Shown: positions 28,316 through 38,490 of the stretch, in pieces | How the letters are laid out: every line of letters begins with the position of its first letter | How positions within the stretch are numbered: the first letter of the stretch is position 1 | DNA from: Candidatus Sulfurimonas marisnigri | Lineage (GTDB): Bacteria; Campylobacterota; Campylobacteria; Campylobacterales; Sulfurimonadaceae | Assembly: GCF_015265475.1 (NCBI RefSeq) | Contig: NZ_CP054493.1 | Coordinates: 1,488,001-1,552,000, forward strand | Direction of reading: 5' to 3' | Length of the DNA stretch: 64,000 nucleotides | Program-made: the position numbers and the translations under genes | Notes under the pieces: generated by a model | Seen by the model: only the letters and a program-made list of their open reading frames with translations | What the model was told of the DNA's origin: nothing | Database searches by the model: none

Positions 28316-29272
28316 ATGTCTGTATTGGATAAAGTTGATGCGGTTACGAATTTAGCAAAAAACAATGAGGTTCAGCTTTTAGTATTTAGAGTGAGTGGTA
28401 GTATAGACTCAGCGTTTTATGCAATTAATGTTTTTAAAACACGTGAAGTAGTAGAATCAAAAAATCATTTTATGACTCAAATTCCATCTGCACATCATTT
28501 ATTAGAGGGAACAATTGTTCTTCGCGGACTTCAAATACCTATATTAAATCTTCCTTTATGGCTCAATATAAATCTCACAAAAGAAGAAATACAAAAATCA
28601 AATATTCTTATTTGTGACTTTAATGGGATAGTAATTGGACTTAGAATAATGTCTGCATTTAGAGTTATTAAGAAAAACTGGAATGAAATGCATGCACCAG
28701 ACAGCTATAGAGTTGGTGAAGACAATGTAGTTATTAATGATACCAGACTAGAAGACGGTAGTCTATGTCTTGTATTAGACTATGAAAAACTATTAGCTGA
28801 TGTTGTGCCACAAGCCATGGTTAATGTTTTAGAGTCACCTACTAATCTTCAAGATTTAGATATACCTGCTAAACTTCTAAATGGAACTGTATTAATTGCT
28901 GAAGACTCTAAAACTGCACAAAAACATCTATCTCAAATATTTAATAATGCAAATATAGATATAAAATTATTTAATAATGGAAAACTGCTTATAGACTATA
29001 TAGACTCGCTCGAAGAAGAAGATGTTTCAAAAATTCCAGCAATAATAACAGATATAGAGATGCCTGAAATGTCTGGATTTACAGTTGTTAAGCTTTTAAA
29101 AAGTAATAAACTGACAAAAAATATTACTGTAATAGTAAATAGCTCTATGACTGGACAAAATAATAAAAGAGAAGCAGAAGTACTAGGTGCTGATGGCTTT
29201 ATTGACAAAACAAAGAGTCATAATGTTATACCAATAATAATAGAATCTATGATTGCAAGTGGAAATATATAG
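28316..29272 (+). CDS. cheV: Chemotaxis coupling protein CheV (CheW-receiver)
   Basis: The first 170 residues form a CheW domain (QLLVFRVSGS, FYAINVFKTREVV, GLRIMSAFRVI) and the rest a receiver domain with LIAEDSKTAQ, phosphoacceptor Asp in ITDIEMPEMSG and Lys in FIDKTKSH. CheV couples chemoreceptors to CheA and can be tuned by phosphorylation. I chose ATG 28316 because AAAAGGG lies 6-12 bases upstream; a GTG six bases earlier is less likely. It is monocistronic, with a hairpin just downstream. Confidence 0.9.
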   Translation: MSVLDKVDAVTNLAKNNEVQLLVFRVSGSIDSAFYAINVFKTREVVESKNHFMTQIPSAHHLLEGTIVLRGLQIPILNLPLWLNINLTKEEIQKSNILICDFNGIVIGLRIMSAFRVIKKNWNEMHAPDSYRVGEDNVVINDTRLEDGSLCLVLDYEKLLADVVPQAMVNVLESPTNLQDLDIPAKLLNGTVLIAEDSKTAQKHLSQIFNNANIDIKLFNNGKLLIDYIDSLEEEDVSKIPAIITDIEMPEMSGFTVVKLLKSNKLTKNITVIVNSSMTGQNNKREAEVLGADGFIDKTKSHNVIPIIIESMIASGNI

Positions 29273-29282
29273 ATATAATTTC

Positions 29283-29312
29283 TTTACATGTAGATAATTT
29301 TCTACATGTAAA
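29283..29312. terminator. Perfect hairpin built from two TACATGTA sites
   Basis: TTTACATGTAGA (29283-29294) and TCTACATGTAAA (29301-29312) form a 12-base perfect stem with a 6-base loop, 10 bases after the cheV stop. Position suggests a cheV terminator, but no T run follows. It is also the only place where two copies of the window's over-represented palindrome face each other. Confidence 0.5.
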
Positions 29313-29329
29313 AGTATATGAAAGTAAGA

Positions 29330-29354
29330 CTTTCAGTAAATAACTTACTGAAAG
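29330..29354 (-). terminator. Inverted repeat over the oadB stop codon
   Basis: CTTTCAGTAA (29330-29339) and TTACTGAAAG (29345-29354) are perfectly complementary around a 5-base loop. The right arm includes the oadB stop codon. It may terminate the leftward oad operon; no long T run follows, so strength is uncertain. Confidence 0.4.
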
Positions 29355-30670
29355 AGTGAGATAAGAACACCAGCTGCAACAGCTGAACCGATAACACCTG
29401 CAACATTTGGACCCATTGCATGCATTAACAACATGTTTGAGCGGTCATACTCCATACCAACTTTATTTGATACACGAGCAGCCATAGGAACAGCAGATAC
29501 CCCAGCTGAACCAATAAGAGGGTTAATCTTATGTCCAGGGAAAAGGTTCATAATTTTAGCCATAATTACACCAGAAGCAGTACCTACAGAGAATGCAATA
29601 ATACCAAGAGCCATAATAAACATAGTATCTGGAACTAAGAACTGGTCAGCTGCTAGTTTAGAACCAACACCAAGACCTAAGAAAATAGTTACAGTATTTA
29701 TAAGTGAGTTTTGAAGAGTATCGTTAAGACGCTCAACAACACCTGATTCTTTTAAGAAGTTACCAAACATAAATGCACCAATAAGTGGTGTTGATTCTGG
29801 AAGAACTAAGATTGCTAAAACTAGCACCATTACTGGAAAAACCAATTTTTCTAAGCGTGATACATGACGAAGTGTAGTCATCTTGATTCTTCTTTCAGCA
29901 TCATTTGTTAAGGCTTTCATAATTGGAGGCTGAATAATTGGTACCATTGCCATATATGAATATGATGCAACTGCAATAGCTCCAAGAAGCTCTGGTGCAA
30001 GTTTTGTTGCAATAAAGATTGATGTTGGACCATCTGCCCCACCAATAATAGATATTGCAGAAGCTTGCTGAAGTGTAAAGTCAACGAAACCGGCTTGAGA
30101 CAGTGCAACTGCTCCAACCAGTGTTCCAAAAATACCAAATTGTGCAGCTCCACCTAAAAGTGCTGTTTTAGGGTTTGATAACAATGGACCAAAGTCTGTC
30201 ATTGCTCCAACACCCATAAATATAAGTATTGGGAACATCTCATTGGCTAATCCCATATTATAGATAACGCCCAAGAAACCGTGAGCACCTGCTATATTTG
30301 CAACAGGTATATTGGCTAGCAGTCCACCAAATGCAATTGGAAGTAGTAAAAGAGGTTCAAAACCTTTTTTAATTGCCAAATAAAAGAGTAAAAATGTTAC
30401 AAAAATCATTATAACACGACCCCATGACTTATGAAAATCACTCATTTTTTCACCATTTGAGTTTAATTCATTAGGATCAGGATTAACAAGTGCAACAATA
30501 CCTGTTGACATTAAAAAACCTCCAACCATCTCTGAAAAAGGCTTTGATTCATAATTCTCATCTTTATGCATTGAAGATGCTCCATCAGATGGAGCTTGAG
30601 AACTAGCATAAGCATTACTAAAGCCCAAAAGCATTAATAGTGTAAGTAGTTTTAACACAAAAAACTTCAT
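29345..30670 (-). CDS. oadB: Oxaloacetate decarboxylase beta subunit, Na+ pump
   Basis: A 441-residue membrane protein with about nine to ten helices. It carries the family's conserved blocks: [29 protein letters not shown] with the functional Asp, and [18 protein letters not shown]. It couples decarboxylation of carboxybiotin to Na+ export. An N-terminal extension with a leader-like helix ([15 protein letters not shown]) precedes the conserved core. It lies 4 bases downstream of oadA in a GAB-order operon. In autotrophic Campylobacterota this set may serve anaplerosis rather than citrate fermentation; that is inference. Confidence 0.92.
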   Translation of the reverse strand: MKFFVLKLLTLLMLLGFSNAYASSQAPSDGASSMHKDENYESKPFSEMVGGFLMSTGIVALVNPDPNELNSNGEKMSDFHKSWGRVIMIFVTFLLFYLAIKKGFEPLLLLPIAFGGLLANIPVANIAGAHGFLGVIYNMGLANEMFPILIFMGVGAMTDFGPLLSNPKTALLGGAAQFGIFGTLVGAVALSQAGFVDFTLQQASAISIIGGADGPTSIFIATKLAPELLGAIAVASYSYMAMVPIIQPPIMKALTNDAERRIKMTTLRHVSRLEKLVFPVMVLVLAILVLPESTPLIGAFMFGNFLKESGVVERLNDTLQNSLINTVTIFLGLGVGSKLAADQFLVPDTMFIMALGIIAFSVGTASGVIMAKIMNLFPGHKINPLIGSAGVSAVPMAARVSNKVGMEYDRSNMLLMHAMGPNVAGVIGSAVAAGVLISLFQ

Positions 30671-30674
30671 ATTA

Positions 30675-32468
30675 CTATCCTACTACCGCTAATAGTTGAC
30701 CTTCAACTACTTTGTCATTTGTATTAACATTAATAGTTTTTACAACTCCATCACAAGGAGCAATTACATCTATTTCCATTTTCATAGACTCTAGTATCAT
30801 AATAACACTGTCTTTAGTTACAGTATCGCCCGGATTAGAAACAATTTTCCAAACGTTACCTGGAAGAAGTGCTTTTACATCTTCTCCATCACCTAAGCTT
30901 ACTGGTACTGATTTTGCTTGAGCAGAACTTTCGCCATTTACTGCTGTTACTTGAATATCTGCATCACCCTCTGCAACTTGAACACTAAACTTTTGACCAT
31001 CAACTACTACTGTATAATTACCGTTACCCATATCTGTACTTCCTTTTTCTTTTTTCATATTTGATACTTTACGAACATTAAGTTCACCTTCGCCTTTTAA
31101 GAATGCGATACCTTTCTCTTGACAAGCTGCTGCGATAAATATATTCTCTTCAGTTATCTCAAGGTTTTCTTCTTTTAACTTGTTTATCCAGTTAGCTAAT
31201 GATTTAGTTTCATCAGCATTTGCCAAATCTAAAGCTTTCTCTGTTGTTGGCTCAAGACCTAATTTTTCTGAAGCAATTCTTACAATTTCTGGATCTGGAG
31301 CAACTGGAGTTTTACCAAAATATCCAAGAACCATTCTCCCATAACCTGGAGCTATTGCATTCCATGGACCTTGCATTACATTGTTTAGTGCTTGTTGAAA
31401 GTAAAACTGAGAAACTGGTGTTACGGATGTTCCATAGCCTCCCTTTTCTACAACTTCTGTCATTGCAGCGATAACTTCAGGGAATTTATCCAAAATGCCA
31501 TTATCACGCATCATTTGAGTATTTGCAGTAAGTGCACCACCCGGCATTGGAGAAAATGGTATCATCGGAGAAACCATTGTAGCTTCAGGTGGCATAAAAT
31601 AATCTGATAAACAGTGCTGAAGCTCTTTTTCATAAGTAAGAATTTTATCAATCTCTAAGCCACCAAGATCATAGTCCATACCTTTAGTAGCATGAAGCAT
31701 AGTTAATATATCAGGTTGACTTGTTCCGCCACTTACAGGTGCTGCGGCCATATCAATACCATCTACTCCAGCTTCTAAAGCAGCCATATAAGCGGAAACA
31801 GAAACACCAGCAGTCTCATGTGTATGAAGACGAAGATGAGTACCTTCAGGAACTAAACCTCTAGCCATTTTAATCGTGTCAAAAACTTTTTGTGGATTAG
31901 AAGTTCCAGATGCATCTTTAAAACATATACTACTATATGGAATACCACTGTCTAGTATTTCACGAAGAGTTTTTTCATAAAATTCAGTAGTATGTGCTCC
32001 ATGACATCCTGGAGGTAAGTCCATCATAGTAACTACTATTTCATGCTTTAATCCATGATGAGTAATTCTTTCACCTGAGTATTTAAGGTTTTCAACATCA
32101 TTAAGTGCATCAAAGTTGCGGATTGTTGTTGTTCCATGTTTTTTAAACAGCTTTGCGTGTAAATCAATAAGTTCTTTAGAGCCAGTATCAAGCATAACTG
32201 TATTTACACCACGAGCAAGCGTCTGAAGATTTGCATCAGGACCAACTATTTCACGAAATTTGTCCATCATTTCAAACGCATCTTCTCTTAAGTAAAAATA
32301 TAGAGATTGAAATCTAGCACCACCACCAAATTCAAAGTGGTTTATTCCAGCTGTTTTTGCCGCTGCTACTGCTGGAAAAAAATCTTCCATAAGTACACGA
32401 CCGCCAAAAACTGATTGGAATCCATCTCTAAAGGTTGTATCCATTACATCTATAAATTTTTTAGCCAT
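30675..32468 (-). CDS. oadA: Oxaloacetate decarboxylase alpha subunit / pyruvate carboxylase subunit B
   Basis: The N-terminal carboxyltransferase barrel has [29 protein letters not shown] and the metal-binding [10 protein letters not shown]. The C-terminus is a biotinyl domain with the biotin-accepting Lys in [11 protein letters not shown]. At 597 residues it matches the family. With the OadB and OadG proteins it would form a Na+-translocating decarboxylase. A pyruvate carboxylase subunit B role is possible, because the two are hard to separate by sequence, but the oadB and oadG neighbours favour the pump. Confidence 0.92.
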   Translation of the reverse strand: MAKKFIDVMDTTFRDGFQSVFGGRVLMEDFFPAVAAAKTAGINHFEFGGGARFQSLYFYLREDAFEMMDKFREIVGPDANLQTLARGVNTVMLDTGSKELIDLHAKLFKKHGTTTIRNFDALNDVENLKYSGERITHHGLKHEIVVTMMDLPPGCHGAHTTEFYEKTLREILDSGIPYSSICFKDASGTSNPQKVFDTIKMARGLVPEGTHLRLHTHETAGVSVSAYMAALEAGVDGIDMAAAPVSGGTSQPDILTMLHATKGMDYDLGGLEIDKILTYEKELQHCLSDYFMPPEATMVSPMIPFSPMPGGALTANTQMMRDNGILDKFPEVIAAMTEVVEKGGYGTSVTPVSQFYFQQALNNVMQGPWNAIAPGYGRMVLGYFGKTPVAPDPEIVRIASEKLGLEPTTEKALDLANADETKSLANWINKLKEENLEITEENIFIAAACQEKGIAFLKGEGELNVRKVSNMKKEKGSTDMGNGNYTVVVDGQKFSVQVAEGDADIQVTAVNGESSAQAKSVPVSLGDGEDVKALLPGNVWKIVSNPGDTVTKDSVIMILESMKMEIDVIAPCDGVVKTINVNTNDKVVEGQLLAVVG

Positions 32469-32476
32469 ATTAATCC

Positions 32477-32716
32477 TTAACCTCTATGATGTTTAATCGC
32501 TGCTGTTATCGCTGCAGCAATTTTTTTAGTTTTATTTTGAGCATTTACTGCAGTCGCTGCTGCTACTTTATCACTTACTTGAATTTCAGGGAAAAATCTT
32601 GTTACAATTTTAGCCATTAAATTCATCGCAAATATCATAATAATCAGAAACGAAAAGACAGTTCCCATTCCAAGTCCCATAAATTTAAAGCCTTCTATTA
32701 CGAGGTTGGTCTCCAT
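32477..32716 (-). CDS. oadG: Oxaloacetate decarboxylase gamma subunit
   Basis: A 79-residue protein with one membrane helix (GMGTVFSFLIIMIFAMNLMA) and a charged, Ala/Lys-rich tail ending KHHRG. The gamma subunit anchors the alpha subunit to the membrane and often binds Zn2+ through a His-rich tail. It is the first gene of the operon, 8 bases upstream of oadA. Assignment rests mainly on context and layout. Confidence 0.8.
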   Translation of the reverse strand: METNLVIEGFKFMGLGMGTVFSFLIIMIFAMNLMAKIVTRFFPEIQVSDKVAAATAVNAQNKTKKIAAAITAAIKHHRG

Positions 32717-32862
32717 AAATACACCTTTATATTAATAATTTGTGCGTATTATATTATAAATATGTTTACAAAACCTTTGTGCCCATTTGATATATCTTCA
32801 CGAATGGCCAAATTGTTACTTTTAGGTTATATAATTCGTAAAATTAATAAGGTTAAACAATC

Positions 32863-33153
32863 ATGATAAAAGAAAATGTTAAAAGATTTGGATTAATTAA
32901 TATCATAGAGGGCTACTCATATATTATCTTAGTTTTCATTGCAATGCCTATGAAATATCTACTTGGGCTTCCTGTGGCCGTGAAAGTAGCTGGAATGACT
33001 CACGGAATTCTATTTATAATATTTTGTATATTTCTTTTAAAAGCAGCAAAAGAAGCACAATGGCCTTTTATGAACAGTGTTATATTCTTTATAGCTTCAC
33101 TCATACCATTTGGAACATTTTTAACAAAGAGTAAAATTAAAACTTATGAATAA
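32863..33153 (+). CDS. DUF3817 small membrane protein
   Basis: A 96-residue protein with three predicted membrane helices and the DUF3817 signature: LINIIEGYSYIILVFIAMP, VKVAGMTHGILFIIF, and a basic end (FLTKSKIKTYE). The family's function is not known to me. It is the first of three small rightward membrane genes. A start at ATG 32863 follows a weak ribosome site (AAGG at about 32850). Confidence 0.75.
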   Translation: MIKENVKRFGLINIIEGYSYIILVFIAMPMKYLLGLPVAVKVAGMTHGILFIIFCIFLLKAAKEAQWPFMNSVIFFIASLIPFGTFLTKSKIKTYE

Positions 33154-33208
33154 AGAAGTTTAATTTGGATAAAATTGTTTTTCTATTAACTACAAGGATT
33201 TTATTTTT

Positions 33209-33505
33209 ATGATAGCTGGAATGTATGAACAAGATTTTATAGCATATATAATTTTTGGACTCACTTTGAACTTTGCCTTTTCAATATTTTTTGGTATCTA
33301 CCTTAGCAAAAACATAGGTATGCAGGAGATGATACAATCAAAGGGGGATAAAGAACAATCACTTTTAGTAAGTTTCAGTCTTTTTATACCATTTGCCAAG
33401 ATGATTATCACTCTTTATAGAGTTACAATTTTGCAACTATACTTTTTAAATAAAGGCTATTCGCACAAAGAATTTTGGGTCTATATGACAACAAAGAATG
33501 CTTAA
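33209..33505 (+). CDS. Hypothetical 98-residue membrane protein
   Basis: Two hydrophobic stretches are visible, FIAYIIFGLTLNFAFSIFFG near the start and LLVSFSLFIPFAKMIITLYR in the second half, followed by a charged tail. I do not recognise the family. An AAGGA ribosome site lies at 33193-33197. It lies 55 bases after the DUF3817 gene and 10 bases before another small membrane gene, so the three may form an operon. Confidence 0.6.
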   Translation: MIAGMYEQDFIAYIIFGLTLNFAFSIFFGIYLSKNIGMQEMIQSKGDKEQSLLVSFSLFIPFAKMIITLYRVTILQLYFLNKGYSHKEFWVYMTTKNA

Positions 33506-33515
33506 GTAGTTTAAA

Positions 33516-33680
33516 ATGAATAACTTTAAATTAAAACTCATACTTACAATACTAAGTAGTATAATATTTTCATTTATTTTTATACTACTAGCTCTTGTTC
33601 TTCCAACGACTAGTGAAAAAACATTTAATACTAAACCAAAAGGTCTCCTGCAAGCCGTTTCACAATCAATTAAAGAGTAG
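33516..33680 (+). CDS. Hypothetical 54-residue membrane peptide
   Basis: The frame encodes MNNFKLKLILTILSS, one membrane helix with a Phe/Ile/Leu core, then a polar tail ending AVSQSIKE. It begins 10 bases after the preceding small membrane gene and ends three bases before the convergent gene. I do not recognise it and no clear ribosome site precedes it, so coding status is moderate. The positively charged N-terminus followed by a helix could also be an uncleaved signal anchor. Confidence 0.5.
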   Translation: MNNFKLKLILTILSSIIFSFIFILLALVLPTTSEKTFNTKPKGLLQAVSQSIKE

Positions 33681-33682
33681 AT

Positions 33683-34189
33683 TTATAAAGTGTTCTTAAC
33701 TTCGATTAGTTTTAGAGCCTCATAGGCACATAACGGGTTTAATTTTACTGCAGTAATTTCTAAGGCTTTAACACATGTTCTCAAATAATCCAAATCATCT
33801 TTAACCATTAGATCTTCTAATATTTTTGCAGAATCTTTTATACGAAGATTTCTGGCTACACCAAAATTTTTATGAGCTAAGTTTCTAAGGTTTGTATAGT
33901 CTAAAGTTTTATTCTCAAAACCATCTTTTTTAAGTTCTTGTATATATTTATAAAATGTTATTTTTGATTTTAATATTTGTAATATGTAGTCTTCTATCAG
34001 AATATCAACTGTCTCTTCGTCTAAACCCAATTCAATAACTGCTTCATTTACTGAATAATTATAATTTGATATATCAAATTCTTTAAAGTATTTTTCTAAA
34101 AACAGACTGCCATCTGAAATAAGCTTTTGTATTGAACGACGAAGCTCTATATTTTGATTTAGTCTTTTTTCCATAACTGCTTTCTTCAT
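33683..34189 (-). CDS. Hypothetical helical protein
   Basis: The 168 residues are rich in Leu, Lys, Glu and Asp and look all-helical, with no membrane segment or Cys cluster. Segments such as RRSIQKLISDGSLFLEKYF and ARNLRIKDSAKILEDLM could form a helical bundle. I do not recognise a family. A second ATG at 34174 (MEKRLNQ) is an equally possible start. It is separated by about 97 bases from htpG, which reads in the same direction but ends upstream of it. Confidence 0.6.
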   Translation of the reverse strand: MKKAVMEKRLNQNIELRRSIQKLISDGSLFLEKYFKEFDISNYNYSVNEAVIELGLDEETVDILIEDYILQILKSKITFYKYIQELKKDGFENKTLDYTNLRNLAHKNFGVARNLRIKDSAKILEDLMVKDDLDYLRTCVKALEITAVKLNPLCAYEALKLIEVKNTL

Positions 34190-34286
34190 TAGAATAAAAT
34201 ATCATAACTAAATAATATTTAGCATTAAAAATGATTATCAAACAATATTGTGTAAATGAGTGCTACAAATGCACTCATTTAAATTT

Positions 34287-36179
34287 CTATATTGCTTTGG
34301 CGATAATTCTATTTAGTCTTGAGATAAAATCAGCTGTATCAGACAGCTCTTGACCATCAAAAAGTTTTGCTTGATCTAGTAGTACATGAGCAGCATCATT
34401 AATTAAGTTTTGATCTGCAGAATCTTTTAATTTTATTAAAAGCTCATGCTTGGGATTTATAAGTAAAATAGGAGCAGGAGCTGGTACATCACCGCCTTGA
34501 CCCATCTGTTTCATCATTTGAGCCATCATATAAGATGGGTCTTCTTTATCTATTTTTATTGCAACAGGTGAGTCAGTCAAATCAGAAGTAGTCTCAACTG
34601 ATTTTACCATATCGCCTAGTGCATCTTTAAACTCTTTAGCTAAACCTTCATAAGTTTTTGCTACTTCTTCTTCTTCTTTTTTCTCCTCTTCACTCTCTTC
34701 AAATTTTGCATCTGAAACAGGAACAAGTTTATACTCTTTATAATCAGTTACCATTGGGAAAATAATAGTATCAACCTCTTCATTTAACACTAGAACATCA
34801 ATATTACGAGACTTAAATCTCTCTAAAGCTGGAGAATTTTTCAACATAGACAAAGAAGTTTTACCAGTAATATAGTAAATCTCTTTTTTTGTTTCATCTA
34901 CGTTTTTAATGAAATCCTCTATCATCACAGTTTCTTCAGAATTTATAGTGTTAAACTTCATAAGCTCTAGAATCTTCTCTCGGTTACCCATATCACTGTA
35001 AAGACCCTCTTTTAAAACATTACCAAACTCAGCATAGAATGCTTCATACTTCTGTGCATCTTTTTTAGACATTTTAGCAAGTTCTGAAAGTACTTTTTTA
35101 ACAGATGAATTTTTAATTTTTGCCATCACAGCATTTGATTGTAAAATCTCTCGAGATACATTAAGTGGTAAATCCTTAGAGTCAATTACACCACGTAAGA
35201 ATCTTAAATAAGTTGGCATTAACTCTTTTTCATCATCTGTAATAAATACACGGTTAATATAGAGTTTTATCCCTGTTTGATAATCAACTCTATACATATC
35301 CATTGGTGCTTTAGAAGGGATATAAAAAAGTGTCGTGTACTCTATAGCACCTTCAGCTTTGTTGTGCATCCATGTAAGTGGCTCTTCTGATGAATGAGCA
35401 ATTGAGCTATAAAAATCTTTATATTCATCATCTTTAATCTCAGATTTAGAGATAGTCCAAAGTGCATTAGCACGGTTGATTTGAACATTTTCAATATCTG
35501 TTCTTGAAGGTTCAATCTCTTTATCATCATCATCTTTAACTGCAGGTATAAATTTCTCTTTGTCCATAAAAATTGCAAATGGAATGTGATTAGAATATTT
35601 TTTGATAATTGTTTCAATTCTATGTGACTCTAAAAACTCATCCTCATCATCCTTAAGGTGCATTACTATTGTAGTACCATGACCATCCATAGTTGTATTT
35701 TCTATATCAAATTCACCATCTCCTGCACTTCTCCATAAAAATGCTTGTGTCTCACCAGCTTTTTTTGTTGTAACTTCTACTTTATCAGCAACCATAAAAC
35801 AAGCGTAAAAACCAACACCAAACTGACCAATAAGGTTAGAGTCCGCTTTTTGATCACCTGTAAGATTTTCTAAAAATGCTTTAGTACCAGACTTTGCAAT
35901 AGTTCCAAGATGACTCATTAAGTCCTCTTCGTTCATACCAATACCAGAATCTTTAATAGTTAAAGTTTTAGCTTCTTTATTTGCAACTATATCAATACGA
36001 GGTGAAAAAGTAACTTCCTTATATTTTTCATCTGTTAAAACTAACATATTTAATTTGTCAAGTGCATCCGAAGCATTTGAAACAAGCTCACGTATAAAAA
36101 TTTCTTTATTTGAATAGAGTGAGTGAATCATTAAGTTTAATATTTGATTTGCTTCTGTTTGAAATTGATGTTTTGCCAT
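34287..36179 (-). CDS. htpG: Hsp90-type chaperone HtpG
   Basis: A full-length 630-residue Hsp90. The GHKL ATP site is intact: NKEIFIRELVSNASDAL, the DSGIGMNEED metal/ATP motif, and GQFGVGFYACFMVADKV. The middle and C-terminal domains (LPLNVSREILQ, AHVLLDQAKLFDGQE) follow. HtpG folds and remodels client proteins in the cytosol. It has its own intergenic region and probably its own stress-linked promoter, though no heat-shock element is evident. Confidence 0.97.
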   Translation of the reverse strand: MAKHQFQTEANQILNLMIHSLYSNKEIFIRELVSNASDALDKLNMLVLTDEKYKEVTFSPRIDIVANKEAKTLTIKDSGIGMNEEDLMSHLGTIAKSGTKAFLENLTGDQKADSNLIGQFGVGFYACFMVADKVEVTTKKAGETQAFLWRSAGDGEFDIENTTMDGHGTTIVMHLKDDEDEFLESHRIETIIKKYSNHIPFAIFMDKEKFIPAVKDDDDKEIEPSRTDIENVQINRANALWTISKSEIKDDEYKDFYSSIAHSSEEPLTWMHNKAEGAIEYTTLFYIPSKAPMDMYRVDYQTGIKLYINRVFITDDEKELMPTYLRFLRGVIDSKDLPLNVSREILQSNAVMAKIKNSSVKKVLSELAKMSKKDAQKYEAFYAEFGNVLKEGLYSDMGNREKILELMKFNTINSEETVMIEDFIKNVDETKKEIYYITGKTSLSMLKNSPALERFKSRNIDVLVLNEEVDTIIFPMVTDYKEYKLVPVSDAKFEESEEEKKEEEEVAKTYEGLAKEFKDALGDMVKSVETTSDLTDSPVAIKIDKEDPSYMMAQMMKQMGQGGDVPAPAPILLINPKHELLIKLKDSADQNLINDAAHVLLDQAKLFDGQELSDTADFISRLNRIIAKAI

Positions 36180-36341
36180 TTTTAAATTTCCTTGAAATAA
36201 TTTTTGAAATTATATCTAAAAAAGGTTAATGACTCAATATGCTATCAACTAAGCTTAGCTATAATGACTAAAGTTTATTTAGTCAAAAATTGTTTAAGTT
36301 ATGTTTTGATATAATTTTTACCATAAATAAGGATAATAAAT

Positions 36342-36677
36342 ATGTCTAACAATTTTATAGAGATGATAGAGCCTACCCCAAAAATAAACTCTAAGAAGTG
36401 CAAAGTAGTCTCATTTTTACTTTGGATATTTTTGCAATTCTCCACATATATCACAACTTTAACTGCTTGGTATATATATGATTATTTTATAGCTTTTTTT
36501 GTACTAATTCTTAGTTATATAGTCATAGGAATTATTAGAGCTAAACTCAGAAACAGCGTTATACCACTTAAGCAAAGAGAGTATCAATATAACGATAAAG
36601 GCATAGCTGACTGGTACACTGCAAGAGAGCTCTGCATAGAAGTCAAAGATGATTGTGATGTCATCACCTTGCAGTAG
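36342..36677 (+). CDS. Hypothetical 111-residue membrane protein
   Basis: Two adjacent hydrophobic segments (VVSFLLWIFLQFSTYITTL and IAFFVLILSYIVIGIIRA) form a helical hairpin with polar ends. The C-terminal 45 residues are soluble and contain a Cys in RELCIEVKDDCD. I do not recognise the family. A ribosome site AAGGAT lies at 36328-36333. It is isolated between htpG and a NYN-domain gene. Confidence 0.6.
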   Translation: MSNNFIEMIEPTPKINSKKCKVVSFLLWIFLQFSTYITTLTAWYIYDYFIAFFVLILSYIVIGIIRAKLRNSVIPLKQREYQYNDKGIADWYTARELCIEVKDDCDVITLQ

Positions 36678-36868
36678 AGTATATTTAGCCCATAGGGTAA
36701 ATTATCCATTTTTTTTATTTGTTAAAATTTATTCTATACTCAGGTAATTAACAATAATTTAATTAAGTAATATTTTGTGTACAATAGCGCCTAAACATAA
36801 TAATTTAAAAGAAGATGTTCTATTATCTGAGTAGTAATATCTAAAAATTAGTTAAACTAGGAATTAAG

Positions 36869-37642
36869 ATGAAAAAACAGCACAACCACAACATCGCAAT
36901 GTTTATAGATTGTGATAATGTGAGTTCAAAGTATATAGAAAGTATATTTGAAGATTTATCACAGTACGGAACCGTAAATATTAGAAGAGCCTACGGAGAC
37001 TGGAAAGACAAAAAACTTTTTGGGTGGGAAAATGTTTTACAAGATTACAATATTAAACCTATTCAGCAATTTGCTTACACAAAAGGGAAGAACGCAACAG
37101 ATATAGCTATGATAATTGATATTATGGATATCTTATACTCTAAAGACCTCGAAGCTATCGTTTTAATAACAAGTGACAGTGATTTTACTCCTATTGTTAC
37201 AAGAATATTATCTGATGGATTAACAGTTTATGGATATGGAGAGTCAAAAACTCCAATGCCTTTTGTAAATGCATGTTCTCAATTCATTTATGTAGAAAAA
37301 TTAAGTGGTTTACAGAATGATAAAACAGTATATGATAGTGCTAAAAATCACAATGATAACAATATTACTAACTATGTTGGAAGCAACTATGATATACGAA
37401 AAGACTATAAGCTCATTAATTTAATTAAACAAGGTGTTGAAATAACAGCAGATGAACAGGGGTGGGCAGATGTTAAAGACATCTCTATGTATATAAGAAA
37501 AAACTCTTCTTTCTCACAAATTAACTATGGGTTTAAAAAGATGGGCGACCTTATCAAGGCGTTGGACTTGTTTGATATGGAATACTTTGGAGAAAGAAAA
37601 ACTCAACTTATGATAAGAATAAGAGACAAGTGGAATAAATAA
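36869..37642 (+). CDS. NYN-domain ribonuclease-like protein with LOTUS/OST-HTH domain
   Basis: Residues 1-150 form a NYN/LabA-type PIN-like nuclease with its acidic residues: FIDCDNVSS at the start, KNATDIAMIIDIMD, and ITSDSDFTPIV. The C-terminal part, with GWADVKDISMYIRKNSSF and FKKMGDLIKALDLFDM, matches an OST-HTH/LOTUS RNA-binding domain. The pair suggests an RNA-processing or RNA-decay enzyme. It is monocistronic with a 191-base upstream gap that holds no other gene. Confidence 0.85.
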   Translation: MKKQHNHNIAMFIDCDNVSSKYIESIFEDLSQYGTVNIRRAYGDWKDKKLFGWENVLQDYNIKPIQQFAYTKGKNATDIAMIIDIMDILYSKDLEAIVLITSDSDFTPIVTRILSDGLTVYGYGESKTPMPFVNACSQFIYVEKLSGLQNDKTVYDSAKNHNDNNITNYVGSNYDIRKDYKLINLIKQGVEITADEQGWADVKDISMYIRKNSSFSQINYGFKKMGDLIKALDLFDMEYFGERKTQLMIRIRDKWNK

Positions 37643-37683
37643 TTTGTACGGTGTGGAAATCTTGAAGTTTTAATGATTGCAAA

Positions 37684-37980
37684 TTATCTTGCCAATTCTA
37701 AAATAATATCCCTGATTTCATTTTTATCAAAAAAGATATTTCTTGATAATTCATCACTGAACTTTTTAAGTAGAGAAGTCTTTTTAGCTATTTTTGCATC
37801 TTTGTTGCTGCTAAGAGGATCAAGAGATTCTTGAAGTTCTAATTTATACGCAGCCACTATCTCAGCTCTTTTTTGTTCTTTCGTTTTTGGTTCTTGACTG
37901 CTTTTACCACGGAGTGCTCCCATAATTACAAATATTAACGTTATGATGCCAACAATAGAGTAGATTATTTCATCATCCAT
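37684..37980 (-). CDS. Hypothetical small membrane-anchored protein
   Basis: The N-terminus is a membrane helix (IIYSIVGIITLIFVIMGAL) followed by a charged, helical cytoplasmic tail with EPKTKEQKRAEIVAAYK. I do not recognise the family. It lies 6 bases downstream of a membrane-anchored J-domain gene, so the two may act together at the membrane. Confidence 0.6.
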   Translation of the reverse strand: MDDEIIYSIVGIITLIFVIMGALRGKSSQEPKTKEQKRAEIVAAYKLELQESLDPLSSNKDAKIAKKTSLLKKFSDELSRNIFFDKNEIRDIILELAR

Positions 37981-37986
37981 AACAGC

Positions 37987-38448
37987 TTACCCTCTAGCAT
38001 CTTTTATAGCAGCATATGCTTCATTGATACTTTGTGTTTTTTCTTCTGCAAACTTTAGCATATCTTTTGAAAGATCTTTGCTTACGAGAGAATCATAATG
38101 ATATTCTTTCATTAATCTTCTATAGTTTGCTTTTATTACATCGAAACTATCTGTTTTTTGAGATTCTAAAATTTTATAATATTTATCTAGATTGCTTTGT
38201 GGCTGAGTATAGTTTGTTTGGCCTTGAGAATATCTCTGATACTGAAACTTAGAAGAGCGACTATACTTATTTGGATTTATTATTGAAAGACCAAGTATAA
38301 GAAAAAATGTGAATGGGAAAAAAAGTATTCTTGGTGCAAATATAAGTAATAGTATACCTATTATAATACTTCCAAAACAAAACCCCAACCACAAAAATTC
38401 AAGAAAAACACCTAAAGCAATTATTGCGAGACCTAAGATCATTTTCAT
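37987..38448 (-). CDS. Membrane-anchored J-domain protein with HYD instead of HPD
   Basis: Two N-terminal membrane helices (LGLAIIALGVFLEFLWLG and GIILLIFAPRILFFPFTF) are followed by a C-terminal J-domain of the DjlA type: KYYKILESQKTDSFDVIKANYRR, then the loop before AEEKTQSINEAYAAIKD. The loop reads EYHYD, so the canonical HPD that activates DnaK ATPase is changed. I placed the start at ATG 38448 (MKMILGL) because the longer frame begins with TTG at 38490 and has no ribosome site. Function as a DnaK co-chaperone is therefore uncertain. Confidence 0.65.
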   Translation of the reverse strand: MKMILGLAIIALGVFLEFLWLGFCFGSIIIGILLLIFAPRILFFPFTFFLILGLSIINPNKYSRSSKFQYQRYSQGQTNYTQPQSNLDKYYKILESQKTDSFDVIKANYRRLMKEYHYDSLVSKDLSKDMLKFAEEKTQSINEAYAAIKDARG

Positions 38449-38490
38449 ATTATTATAAAACCTTTTTATTTCTATAAACGGATTATACAA

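Noticed and set aside
31220-31607. Open frames on the plus strand inside oadA
   Set aside because: Shadows of the oadA coding frame; no ribosome site or motif.
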